Positions 48,732 through 58,717 of a stretch of DNA of 64,000 nt are shown piece after piece. Numbering within the stretch: the stretch's first letter is position 1; every line of letters begins with the position of its first letter. The stretch lies in the NCBI GenBank assembly GCA_015179025.1, contig WHUX01000208.1, forward strand, positions 27,311 through 91,310, in the 5' to 3' direction. Both the position numbers and the translations under genes were made by a program. Source of the stretch: Terfezia claveryi (taxonomy: Eukaryota; Ascomycota; Pezizomycetes; Pezizales; Pezizaceae). The notes beneath the pieces were generated by a model. It did not search any database and was not told where the DNA came from. It saw nothing but the letters and a program-made list of their open reading frames with translations.

Positions 48732-49232
48732 TTATCGTCCTAAGGTTAGCATCTCAATTGTTCTTAGGGAACCCAGTTCTGTGATCTTGAGGTGTCCTTG
48801 ATCGGTTCGAGCCTTTTTCTTAACTGGCTCATGGTTTGCGTTTACTGGCGGTTGGTAGGAGGGGGGCTCAGTTGCATGCTTGCCATATCTGCAATTTGCA
48901 GCTCGATGATTTTCTCTTCCACATGAGAGACATCGTCTTTCTTTCAAGCATGCATTGTAGATAGCAGGAGGGATATCCTTATCACTATTATCCCTAGTGT
49001 TAGATGGGGCTGCCCCTCCTCGAAGCTGTGAACCAATATCCAGGGGGCGTTTCTTAGACTTCGGCTGCTCAGAGGTGGTGTTGCGGTTGCGGCTTTGGAA
49101 TTCGGTATTGATAATATCCATCTCAATGAGTTTCTGCCTCCACTGATCCGGATATGTGCGGAGGTTTTCGTAGTGTGCCATAGATACTCGGAGGTTATGA
49201 GGAAGGTTAGAGAGGCAACTCCGAACGTCCAC
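48732..49232 (-). pseudogene. LTR-retrotransposon gag relic with zinc knuckle
   Basis: The minus-strand frame encodes the C-terminal part of a Gag: NLRTYPDQWRQKLIEMDI, a basic linker with KSKKRPLDI, then the CCHC knuckle CLSCGRENHRAANC and a basic tail KKKARTDQG. Protease and later domains are absent. It points away from the plus-strand gag relic at 49536, and the two could be complementary halves of one Gag type separated by an inversion. Confidence 0.7.
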
Positions 49233-49262
49233 GCTACTACTCTGCTTTAGGAAGTATCGTCC

Positions 49263-49288
49263 TGATCTGATAAGTAGTTATCAGATCA
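49263..49288. repeat. Perfect 11-bp palindrome with 4-nt loop
   Basis: The arm TGATCTGATAA at 49263-49273 is the exact reverse complement of the arm at 49278-49288; the loop is GTAG. It sits at the point where two gag relics of opposite orientation meet, and at the left end of a possible LTR. Confidence 0.8.
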
Positions 49289-49535
49289 ATGCTTCTATAT
49301 AAGCTACCGCTTTTACATAGTTAATAGAATAAAGACCCAAGCGGTGTTCTAAGTCTCATATAGCTTTACTCTTATCGAGTCCGCAATACACCCGAGTTAT
49401 AGCTGCGTTTATACTTCTCTCCGCTTTTATCTATCTATACTCCGAAGTATTCTCGTAGTTACAGCTCGCCTGTAACATTACACCGCTTGTCTATACACCT
49501 CTATAGACACCAACACCCCACAATCCCCTACAACT
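49289..49535 (+). mobile_element. Possible LTR and leader of the plus-strand gag element
   Basis: Between the palindrome and the gag ATG lie CTATATAAGC (TATA-like), AATAAAG near 49327 and several TTACA ends near 49460-49490, as in a short LTR followed by a leader. No second copy is present to confirm the LTR, so the borders are open. Confidence 0.35.
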
Positions 49536-50512
49536 ATGTCCATGTTGAGAGGATTACTCGGTACAGGCTCTGATGAGCATATGGCTGACAATGATGACGA
49601 TAGTGTTGTCCAAGCACAGCAACGAGCTGAACAGTTTATCGAGCAACACTATGCCCCCCCCTTCCAGACACCTCAGTTTCAGGAACGTTGGGGTACACCC
49701 CGTCAACAAATAGGAGTCGGATCGATATCCTCCTCCTCCCCGGAGCCTATTGTACGATCCGTAGCACCATCAGTCCCTCCAGGACCCTCCACAAAGGGCA
49801 AGCAGCCCGCTGCTCGCTACCGAACCCCCGCTGATCCCGGATATGCTGCCATGAAGGCACAGGTTCAACGTTTAGAAGCTGAAAAGCAAGCAGCACTTGC
49901 TAAAGTACAGCAACTGCAACAGACACAAGCAGCCCATACCGAATTCATTCACCGAAGTGCCGCCGATATTCAGAATACAGCCAATGCTGCGGCCAACAGC
50001 CATGCGCAACTCTCGAATGATACTCAAGCAGCCCTTGTACAAATCCAGAACCTTATCATATCTGGACAGCAAGTATAGACCAAAGAGTTCAAGACGATCC
50101 ACCACAACCTCAACTACCTCAAAGGTCAAGCCGAATTTTACTATAACCAATATGAAGAACGATTTCATGGTATTGAAGAACGACTAGCTACTGCTGAACA
50201 ACGAGTTCAAGTACCTCAACCACGACCTCCCGCTCATAATACAGCTCAACGACTTGAGCAAGCTGTAGGGGGAATGCTACCTCCTCCTCCTCCACCAGTA
50301 CCACGACCTAGGGCACGAGACCCTACTCCACCACCACAACGTCCTGATAGACAGGGCACCACCTCCGAATAAATTCAAGGGAGACCGAGCACACCTTGAA
50401 GGCTGGACCCTTCAGATGGACGATTATTTCCTTATTACCCTCACTCGGAATGAGGACCAGAAACTCGCATTTGTTGGGTTATCATTGGATGGCAACTACC
50501 AGTCGGCGCATC
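49536..50512 (+). pseudogene. Ty3/gypsy-like gag relic, N-terminal half
   Basis: The first frame encodes a Gln- and Pro-rich N-terminus with a coiled-coil segment (KAQVQRLEAEKQAALAKVQQ). It stops at 50076-50078 with TAG, continues in the same frame (EERLATAEQRVQVPQ, a polyproline stretch), and after a frameshift near 50350 enters the capsid start PPPNKFKGDRAHLEGWTLQ, MDDYFLITLTRNEDQKLAFV. The homology ends at about 50510. One stop, one frameshift and the truncation make it dead. Confidence 0.7.
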
Positions 50513-50706
50513 GCCCCCACTTTCGTGGGTCCTCACGCCTCGAGCTTCGCTCACGTTTCATGCTGTGTGGTTTTCACGTCGCATCATATTCGGGTAGTTG
50601 CGGTGTAATAGTCTCCGTGCGTAAGCCTAAAAATTTGTCAATGTTAGCATGACCTCCGATTTTAAACGCAATAATGTGAAAGAACCAAAAAACCAATGAT
50701 GTTATC

Positions 50707-50772
50707 AACCTCCGAAACCCATGTTATGAACCCCCGAAACCCATGTTATAAACCCCCGAAACCCATATTATA
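50707..50772 (+). repeat. 22-bp minisatellite, three units
   Basis: Three adjacent 22-bp units share the core CCGAAACCCATGTTAT and differ at a few positions. A partial unit precedes them. Confidence 0.85.
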
Positions 50773-51105
50773 AACCACTCTAGTAGGTCATCCACTGCAA
50801 CTTTTTCGCCAGTTGCCATCGGTTTACCCTGCAAGGTTACCCTTCTAAGCATGGAACTCGCTCGTTTTGGTGGAATTGCTACTGGGATTCCACCTGTCCC
50901 CGCGCCCGAAGGCTGACGATTGTTGCCCTCAAAAGAGAACCAATTTACACATGGAGGTGACTGTCCAGCCAGGAAGCGGTCACATATGTGGGCGATAAAG
51001 CCGAAAAACCCACAAAGCCAAAAAAGCCACAGAGCCGAAAGAACCAAGAAAACGCAAAATAACGTAGAAAAATAGATGAAATACTACACTGACCTAAAGA
51101 ACGTG

Positions 51106-51153
51106 GGTGTCGTAGGGGCTGGCGGCGGGGGTGTCGTAGAGGCTGGCGGCGGA
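51106..51153 (+). repeat. 24-bp direct repeat, two units
   Basis: Two 24-bp units with core GGTGTCGTAG and GGCTGGCGGCGG lie head to tail and differ at one base near the middle. Confidence 0.8.
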
Positions 51154-52175
51154 AGCTATATATATAATATGCAAGGGGCTTGTAGATGTGTGATGTCGGG
51201 GCTCGGGGATGTGTGAATGTGGCTGGCAAGGCTGTGGCTCGTTAATACATTGGCACCACTCGCCCCTGGGCACTACGGTAGGTGATCCCGTGGGAAAGTC
51301 TCCCACCGCAGCACGCAATGGGCATTTTGACTTCTTGTTTTGGTATCGTTGGATGGTTGCCTTTTTGAGGAATCACAGCTTCCAGTACCCTTTTTGTAAT
51401 TAAGCTAGTCCTATATTGGTAATCTCCTACCACACCAAATTTATAGGTGGGGATGTTGTACCAACCAGACTAACTTGCTACATGAAACTCACCAGTCAAA
51501 ATAGTAAACGGAGTATTATTTGCAGGGAAGGGGCGATAAATACCCACTTGCAGTCCTGCACTTGAACTGGGAGTGGATCATACAATCGGAGTGCCCATTT
51601 GTGTAAGGGTGATGGGGATCGCATGATTTCAACCAATGCAACCACTGGTCAACTTCACTGCATCATAATCAAACTGCAGTATCCATCGCAGTACGTCATC
51701 ACAGTATACTTCATTCAGCCAGTGCCTCATACTTTATGATACATCGTCTCTTGCAGAAGTCTCCTCCTGTAGGTTGCCTTCAAGTTCACAGGTCGTTTCT
51801 CATAATGACTTATACTCATCATGAGCTGCACCGTCGTCTCAGTGTCTTAGTATAATAGAGAAACCTTTAGGGCCCTTAATAACCTCGAAGGTTGATAACC
51901 TTACAATTGACAGTTACGAAAGGTTCGCTAAATAGTACATCATGCCAAGCCACCCCCAGCCACCATAAGTCACGACCGCTTCCAACCGCTTACCAGATAG
52001 ATATCCGTTACACTCAGTACAGTGTCGTTTCAATCATGCATCGTCTCTTGTATCACTTCACTAGCAGTGCATCCTTCATATCCCATCATCAGTTGTAGTA
52101 CTTCATTCTGCAGCTCATTTTTCTTTTGGTATCATATCATTGTAGTTGTCAAGGTCTTATTCAGAGGTAACGGAC

Positions 52176-52243
52176 TTGTATCGTCGGAGATCTCGTATCG
52201 TCGGAGGTCTTGTATCGTCGGACGTCTTGAATCGTCGGAGGTA
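52176..52243 (+). repeat. 17-bp minisatellite, four units
   Basis: Four 17-bp units share the core ATCGTCGGA and start at 52176, 52193, 52210 and 52227. Looser relatives of the pattern (GTAGTCTTGTAC) follow to about 52300. Confidence 0.85.
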
Positions 52244-52707
52244 GTAGTCTTGTACAGAGATAGTATACGGAGGTGGTAGTCTTGTACGGAGGTGACGTGA
52301 CGGTCTTGTCCATTCGTAGGTTGTGCCAGTCTGCTCTCTCACTGCATCACAGCAACGTGCTCTCTAACAGCACAGCTTCAACCTAGGAAAAGTAGAGACC
52401 GGATAACCAGTATGGTTTGATAAATAAAAAGCAGAAACTGGATCTAAAGCAACTGAGCACAAGCAAGAAGCTCAGCAGCAAGCCGGAACTTGATTCGTCT
52501 AGAATGAATGAATCATTCTTCGTGAAGGCAAAAAGATGTATATGAAGAGGGGGTAAAATAGATGACAACGCAAAGATTGAAAAGACAAAAAGGATGAGGA
52601 GGAGCTTAAAGGGAGGTATTCAAAGAAACTGGGGAAACAGCTGGAGAATATGACGCTGGCCCTAGAGCCTTTTGACTTCACTCTAATATCTTCAAGGACA
52701 CCCTCGG

Positions 52708-53004
52708 CTAACAGCCGCAATGTAGGACAGCAAGAAAGATATACAGCTGTTCACACATGGTCTTGATATGCCCTACAATTTCCAGAAGTCTCTTTCTTCC
52801 TTCAACCGTCATGACATCTAAGTCCCAGCGAGCCGCTGGGGCTGTATCCTTTACTCGAATTGGATCTTTCGAAATGGCTTCTGGCTCAATATAGCCAGAA
52901 GCCGCATTGACCTGGTAGACACAAAATCTTGTCCCAATCGCACTAACCCCGTACAGAATATCAACTTTGACTTCATCAAACACTTTTTTGAACCTCTCTC
53001 GCAT
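52708..53004 (-). pseudogene. Relic of a fungal protein of unknown function
   Basis: The frame encodes ERFKKVFDEVKVDILYGVSAIG, TRFCVYQVN, KDPIRVKDTAPAARWDLDV and EGRKRLLEIVGHIKTM. The YGxSAxGTRxCxY and PxxRWxxDxxxxEG pattern is one I associate with large, often multicopy fungal proteins of unknown function. Here only this segment remains: the C-terminus runs into unrelated sequence (LYIFLAVLHCGC) and no upstream domain is recognisable. It is probably a fragment of a dead gene copy carried into the repeat block. Confidence 0.4.
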
Positions 53005-53586
53005 TTGTTTGTCTGCTTCTCCCCTCGTAGATATATGATTTATGTGATCAGAGCCTTGACTTCGAGAAAAAAGATCGGATGTTCATCGTGACTAACAAGG
53101 AAAGTCGTCGCAAAGTCAACAGATTTGGATTCTTCTGGCCGCTTGTACTGTGGGACTACCATGAAACCTTCGCTAACTGGGAACAAATGATTCAGGAGCG
53201 TGTTGTAGGGACCGTAAAATCGAGACTCATCTCTGTCGCCCCCCGCAAACCAAGTTCGAATAGACGCATATACTCAGGTGCCCACGACATACTACCAAGA
53301 ATAATTAGTTTTCATATGCAAAAAGAACTAACGTAGGGAGTGAGTGGAGGGTGCCGAAGGCATCCCGGAACGTACCTGAAGTGACCCCAGTGGGCAGCGA
53401 ACCGGCCTTCTACGGTACTGCCGCTCAAAGGGGAGGTGATGTATAACAAGTGATGAATCGGCAATAGGACCCGCTGCTGATTGCGTAGGCTGCTAATCCG
53501 ATGAGCCGCCGGATGAATGGTTTTGAACTACCAGCTGTATTCCCTTGAGCTGATTCCCGTACCCTGTTTTTATAGTTAGCCAAATT
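53005..53586. other. Non-genic region before the copia-type LTR
   Basis: A plus-strand frame (53079-53336) has no domain signal. The stretch from 53340 is GC-richer and may contain another transposon fragment. No gene is supported. Confidence 0.4.
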
Positions 53587-53856
53587 TGTTGTGAATAACT
53601 CTCGCTAGTACCCATGAAGGGTCACGGGAAGTAAGCAACCGAAAGAAGGCAATTGGGAATGGCCAGGGATTCCGGATTAAGGCAATTGGGAAAGGACTGC
53701 GAAGGATAAAAGAGCCGGAAAGTACGCAGGAAAACATCTCTTTGGAAGGTAGAGCACTAGGACCATAGCAATAAGCCTATAGCGATATCTAGATAACCCT
53801 CCTCTTTGAATATACACGATCACGATTCCTCCGCTGCATAACCTCGTAATCTTACA
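53587..53856 (+). mobile_element. Copia-type long terminal repeat
   Basis: The segment begins TGTTGTGAATAAC and ends CTTACA, so it has TG...CA ends, is about 270 bp long and contains a GGATAAAAGAG promoter-like stretch. It directly abuts a half-tRNA-Met primer-binding site, which fixes its right border. No second LTR is seen downstream, so the element is broken. Confidence 0.6.
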
Positions 53857-53880
53857 GGTTATGAGCCCGGCGCTCTACCG
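53857..53880 (+). other. Half-tRNA-Met primer-binding site
   Basis: The site starts GGTTATGAGCCC and continues with CGGCGCTCTACC. Its reverse complement carries the tRNA-Met anticodon loop CTCATAA and the D-stem side GGTAGAGC. Copia of Drosophila and yeast Ty5 prime from a half-tRNA-iMet with a site beginning GGTTATG, so this is strong evidence for a copia-type element. Confidence 0.7.
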
Positions 53881-53905
53881 AATAAGCAAATAGAACAATA
53901 GTTGA

Positions 53906-54337
53906 GATATCTGTGGCAAGACTACATTCTATTGCTCAAGAAGTAGAAAGATCAATCGCCAAAACAAATCACTCTTCAAGAACCTTCTCAACCGAAACAC
54001 GAGCGACACTTCGGAACGAGTTGCGCAAATTGCCACTGATACCAAACAGAGGTTAAAAGAGATAAGCGAACAAGATCTAGCAGAAACTCAAAGACACCTC
54101 AGAGCGTGCGGATACCACTATGACCTGACTATCAGAAAATACGGACCACCAAGGATGTGCGAAGAGCCACCAAGCAAGCAAGCGATAAAGGAACAACAAG
54201 AAGAAAATCACTCAGAGTTCAGAAACCTCCTAACTGACCTTGATACCCAAGAAGCAGAAGCATCCCTACTTGACAAAGAAATCCAGTATGAGGATGAGCT
54301 AATAAGCTTCAACCAAATATACCTAGCACTGATCTAA
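53906..54337 (+). pseudogene. Open frame inside the copia-type element, unrecognised
   Basis: The frame is free of stops for 143 codons; its only convenient ATG is at 54155. It encodes a charged, helical sequence: RVAQIATDTKQRLKEISEQ, LAETQRHLRACGYHYDLTI and DLDTQEAEASLLDKEIQYED. There is no zinc knuckle, protease or polymerase motif. It sits where gag should be. It could be a decayed or non-standard Gag, or the internal cargo of a non-autonomous element. Confidence 0.35.
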
Positions 54338-54775
54338 ATAAGCAGCAGTGCAGTCGGACCAGCCTCCAGATTCGAATCAGAATCCGAGCCAGAAATCGAA
54401 TACCCTAAACTCCCAGCCAACATCCAAGTCCAAAGAGGAAGAAAATGAAGAGCAAGAACTCCACCACTACCACCTCCAGTAGTAATGTCAACAGAATGAT
54501 CAATCCCAAAGATTGAGCCTAAGCTTAATAGACAACAAGATTATACTTAATAGATCTTATCTATTAAACAAACATTTAGTAGCTATAAGCACAAAAATAA
54601 AATAATATAGAAAATTGTTGGCAAGGAAGTTGACAATTTTTAAATTGAAACGAAGTTAATATTAGTTCATATTTTTATATAGGAGACCCTCGAGTTCTTG
54701 GCAAAATTGTTAGATTACCTAATCTGTACAGATAAGGTGATCTCTAGTAAGTTAGATATCTTAGTACCTAGCTAT
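54338..54775. other. AT-rich stretch between two LTR elements
   Basis: No gene is seen. TTAATAGAT at 54547-54555 and ATCTATTAA at 54559-54567 form a perfect 9-bp hairpin. The stretch is strongly AT-rich, like the adjacent mutated element A. Confidence 0.5.
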
Positions 54776-55279
54776 TGTAATGATGGCTCTGGAGATAAGA
54801 CAACCAAGAGGTATGTCAGAGTGAGGACAAGAACAAGGTAAGACATATATAGAAGCGCTACGTATATGACTAGGAAAAGGAGGCTTGTTATGGACACCTG
54901 TCATGGATGTCATAGATAATATTATGGAGGGCAGGATGTTCAGAAGGCAGAGGCTAGGGTAAGAGACATATAGAAGTAGTTGCTGTGTATGTTAGAGGGA
55001 GGTAGTTATGCTGCAGAGCTGTTCATAAGACAAGGAAGTATACAAGGGAGGTGTATAAGTATTGAGAGAAGCAAGGTCTTGTATTGGGTATACAAGATAT
55101 TAGATAGGGATCCAATGATAGTACAAGGGATAGGAGCTATATATATATGATTCCAGGCTAGGGCAATGGAAGAAATAAGCTTCCTGAGATCCCTATCTCG
55201 GAAGCTAAGCAAAGTAACAATAACTTATCACTTGCAATCACAGGTAATAACAAAGATAACTATACATGCTATTGTGATA
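54776..55279 (-). mobile_element. Decayed 3' LTR of chromoviral element A
   Basis: About 504 bp align by eye with the LTR of element C (58055-58591). The start TGTAATGATGGCTCTGG matches TGTAACGAGGGCTCTGG, and the end TTGTGATA matches TTGTGACA; both share GTATTGG-ATATACAAGAT and the terminal CTATCTCG palindrome half. Most differences are C to T or G to A in this copy. The polypurine tract CTAAAGGGGAGATA (minus strand) follows directly. Confidence 0.75.
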
Positions 55280-56202
55280 CTATCTCCCCTTTAGGGTGGA
55301 GCTCTAGCGACAAGGATGCTTAAGCATAATAACCTACAAAATTAATATATTGAATAACAATAAGGACATAAAAATATGACATTAATTAGCTAAGTGAGGC
55401 TTCCTAAGGTATCACTAGTAGAACAGGGTGACCAAGTCCTGTATATTCTCTAAGTCTTCTACAGGTTGCCAAGTAGTCTTCTTATCCCCTAACTATTTGA
55501 CCTTATACTGAACTCGCCTATAGTGCTTTCTGGAATCTAGTACCTCCTCAACCTCCTACTCCTCTTTACCTACAATCACTACAGGAGGAGGTGGGGGATA
55601 CTTTTGCTTGGGGAGGAGGTCATTAGCAGCTGGTTCAATATCTGAAATGTGAATGACTAGGTAGTATTTAATATTTTTAGGGAACCTCAATCAGTAGGCA
55701 TGGGTACCTACAGCTGCCAACACCTCAAATAAGCTCGGGAACTTGTAGTCAAGCTTGTGGGATAGCCATTCAGTCTAGAAGTACTGACTAGAGAGCTATA
55801 CTTTGTTTCTGGGCTCATACCTTAGTGCTGGCAGTCTCAACTCATTAGCATACTTAGCTTGTCTAGCTTGTATATATCCTAACTCAGCCTTTAAGGTAGA
55901 GTAAAGCTCAGCAATCTTCATAGTAAAATTTTTGGCTGGGACATTCTCTCTAACCTTCCACAGAGGTATCAGGAAGTTTATAAACCAAGAGTGCCAGCCA
56001 TAATTAGCCAGAAATAGAGAGGTCTTTAGGGTTTCAGAGAAGTAGTTGTTGGTAGAGAAATTACAGGTAGCTAGTAATGAAACCTAGTTATTCTGCTAGT
56101 AATTGATATACGCCTTCAGATATTGCTCTATAATGGTATTCATACATTCTGACTGACCATCAGTCTAAGGGTGTTATATTGTGGACAGATGTACTTCAAT
56201 AC
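55280..56202 (-). pseudogene. Element A: integrase C-terminus and chromodomain relic
   Basis: The nucleotide sequence runs parallel to element C from about 58592 to 59520 (for example GGTGACCAAGTCCTGT against GGCGACCAAGTCCTGT), but no long frame survives. It covers the chromodomain, the integrase C-terminal domain and part of the core, and is cut at 56203 by the LTR of element B. Confidence 0.7.
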
Positions 56203-56881
56203 TGTAATGAATAGTACTAGACAGTATTTATTTAGTACCGTTTATACAATCTATATCCGTAGGCACGGACATTTGTGTATTTCGGTTCTGCTGAGGTAAG
56301 ACCTCAGAAGGGTAGGGAGATTACTATGTAGGACGTTCCCGAAGGGAACAGTAATTAACTGGTGTAATCTATCTTATATGATTTGTGCTATCTAAGCTAT
56401 ATAATCTTGATCTGATCGGTATATAGGCTTGCTTGTTCTGTGTGCTTGCTTGGTTGCTTCTTGTCTTTCTGTGGATTCCAGAGGGAATCCAACGGCCTAT
56501 TTATACTCGTCTGAGATCTGATGACTAAGGAAATAAATACAATAAAGGGTAGCACACCAGAAGGTGGTGCGCTGTACAAAAAGGGTCATGTGGCCATAGT
56601 AATGAGTTACACGCCTTAAATAATAGTCATGTAGCTATAGTAATGAGTCACACGCCTTAAACAGAGGTCACGCGGCCATAATGAGGGTGTCTTCATATGG
56701 CAAGTACCATGGAATTTCCCATGGTAGATTTCGCATGCTATGAACGCTTATAAAACAGTATGAGTTGGTAGAAGGCTAGTCCTTCAACCGAGAGGCTTAG
56801 TTACATAACATAGTAGTAATATAGGAAATACAAAAGTATATAATCAATTATATAAGCAATGAGATAATGTTCTCCATTACA
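56203..56881 (-). mobile_element. 3' LTR of chromoviral element B
   Basis: The segment of 679 bp starts TGTAATG and ends CATTACA, a perfect 7-bp terminal inverted repeat. On the minus strand it is preceded by the polypurine tract GCGGGGAAG. It lies within element A. An internal 41-bp tandem repeat occupies 56585-56690. The partner LTR is not in the window. Confidence 0.75.
56585..56690. repeat. 41-bp tandem repeat inside LTR B
   Basis: Units start at 56585, 56626 and 56667 with GTCATG or GTCACG; the first two share ATAGTAATGAGT and ACACGCCTTAAA. The third unit is partial. Confidence 0.85.
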
Positions 56882-57009
56882 CTTCCCCGCATAGAAGGAT
56901 TTCCTATCCTTACTTCTTTCGCTCTGCCATATTGGTTTTCATACGTCCTAAGATTTGATGCATTTTTAATACATTAGCATTAACATAAATATCCTTAGTA
57001 TTTCCTTGA

Positions 57010-58054
57010 CTCATAATTCTATCTCATTCTTGTTGGATGAGAGCTCGGGTCTCATCTCTAGTTCGTGGTCTTTGTTTTCCTTTAGTCCTTCGACGTCTCT
57101 TGAATATATCTTCCATACTTCCAGTCGTCCAGAAGTCTTGAAGAATTTCGGTAGTGATATCCTTGGTGTTTACCTAGGAATCATATTTAGGAGAGTATCC
57201 TAGCTATCTAACCTTATATTATCATTCTCTATTTCAAGGAGCTGTTCTGAATTCTAATACCTTTTCAACTTCATAACGATCTTCTTGAATTGGTCCTGGT
57301 TCCTGAGATTGTCTGTAAGGGAACTGGGTGGGATCGTTTTTGTAGTATGGTTTGAGTTTGCTAATATGAAAAGTATTATATATGAGGGGGAGGTCAGGTT
57401 GACTGGATAGGTCTAGGCTATAGTTATTGCGTTTCCGATTACTAGAAATAATGGGAAATGGGCCTAGCCATTTTGGTTTGAGTTTGGGTATGACGTTCGA
57501 CAGGTTGATATTTTCTGAGGAAAGCATAACTTGTTGTCCGACTGAGAATTTGGCTGTATTGGGTAGTTGTTTGTTCGCTTGAGATGCTTGAGTCTTCTTG
57601 GTGTCATATAGGTTTTTAGATATTACCTCATGACATTCATTTGCGAGTACATATGTATTAATGGGGTATGGAAGTATTGATACGCCAAGATATGCATTAA
57701 ATCCAAATAGTGTGGAAAAGGGACTATTCTGTCTAGTGGCATTATACCTAGAGTTAAGTTTCAACTGTATCTCTGGTAGTCTCTATAGCCAATCAAATCC
57801 TTCGATTTTACAGGCTCTTGCTACTTGTAGAATTTCTTTGTTCATAATTTTCGATTGTCTATCTGTACATGGATGATATGCAGTGGACAGTTTCAACTTG
57901 ATTCTTTTATTCCTAGCCCAATCTTGAAAGTGCGTTGACATAAAAAGAATGTCGCGGTCAAAAACAATATAGTAAGGGTATCCCATAGTCCGGACTACAT
58001 GAGTATCAAAGGTAGCAGTACATTGTTCTGCTATGAAATTATCTGAGACAGGAA
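57010..58054 (-). pseudogene. Element B: integrase and chromodomain relic
   Basis: In minus order the sequence encodes VRTMGYPYYIVFDRD (second catalytic Asp), KLSTAYHPCTDRQSKIMNKE (catalytic Glu region), NATRQNSPFSTLFGFNAYLG, the C-terminal domain FSVGQQVMLSSENINLS and IYNTFHISKLKPYY, then RYEVEKVLEFR and a chromodomain end. Stops break it at 57781 and at two conserved Trp codons of the chromodomain, as G-to-A changes would produce. It is interrupted at 58055 by element C. The protein differs from element C, so B is a separate chromovirus family. Confidence 0.8.
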
Positions 58055-58591
58055 TGTAACGAGGGCTCTGGGGGACAAGGCGACCAAGGGGTACGCCGGG
58101 GAAGTGGCAAGGGGCAATCGCACACGTAGGAGCGCTACGTGTGTGATCTGGGGAAAGGCTAGGGTAAGACACACGTAGGAACGCTACGTATGTGACCAGA
58201 GGGAGGCTAAGATAGGGAGTAAGGGCAAGAAGCAAGAGAGGTAGAGGGCAAGGGATACGAGATACGCGGAAGCAGTTACCGCGTGTGTCAAGGGAGGCAG
58301 CTGGGCTGCAGAGACAAGGCGAGGAGGTGCACAAAGGAGATGCACCAATGTGGAGGGAATCAAGGCCCTGTATTGGATATACAAGATGTTGGATGGGGAT
58401 CCAACGAGAGGGCGGAGAGAGCAAGCTATATATACAGGCTTCCTTCCTGGCCAAGGCCATCGGAAGGAATAAGGTTCCCGAGACCCCTTATCTCGGGAAC
58501 AGAGATAACAATGATATCAATCAACAATAATGAGAGTCGGACGGAAATTCGTCTGACTCTCAAATCCAGCTAAGCAAGGACGGTTGTGACA
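58055..58591 (-). repeat. 3' LTR of element C
   Basis: The 537-bp repeat starts TGTAACGAGG and ends GTTGTGACA. On the minus strand it follows a polypurine tract (AAAGGGGGGATAG). A TATA box (CTATATATAC) lies near 58431. Two tandem hairpins with CACACGTAG / CTACGTGTG arms occur at 58121-58143 and 58170-58192, and long hairpins at 58474-58500 and 58531-58562. Confidence 0.9.
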
Positions 58592-58717
58592 CTATCCCCC
58601 CTTTAGGCTCGGAGCCCCAGCAATGAAAAGCAATGCGAAAAAGGCAAGGCAAAAACAAACAAACAAACAAACAAGGTGGACGAGTAACTAATAACCCATT
58701 CCAGGATGACAAGAACA

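Larger units (their letters stand above)
50513..52707. other. Repeat-bearing non-genic region
   Basis: No gene is supported. The stretch contains three short minisatellites (50707-50772, 51106-51153 and 52176-52243) and a purine-rich GCCGAAAAACC/GCCAAAAAAGCC repeat near 50998-51045. An inverted copy of the dispersed motif TAGTCTGGTTGG lies at about 51461-51472. Confidence 0.45.

Noticed and set aside
52176..52243. CRISPR-like array
   Set aside because: The 17-bp units are directly adjacent without spacers, and this is a fungal genome; it is a minisatellite.
53857..53880. tRNA-Met gene fragment on the minus strand
   Set aside because: Its position directly after an LTR end and its copia-like start make a primer-binding site the better explanation; acceptor and T arms are absent.
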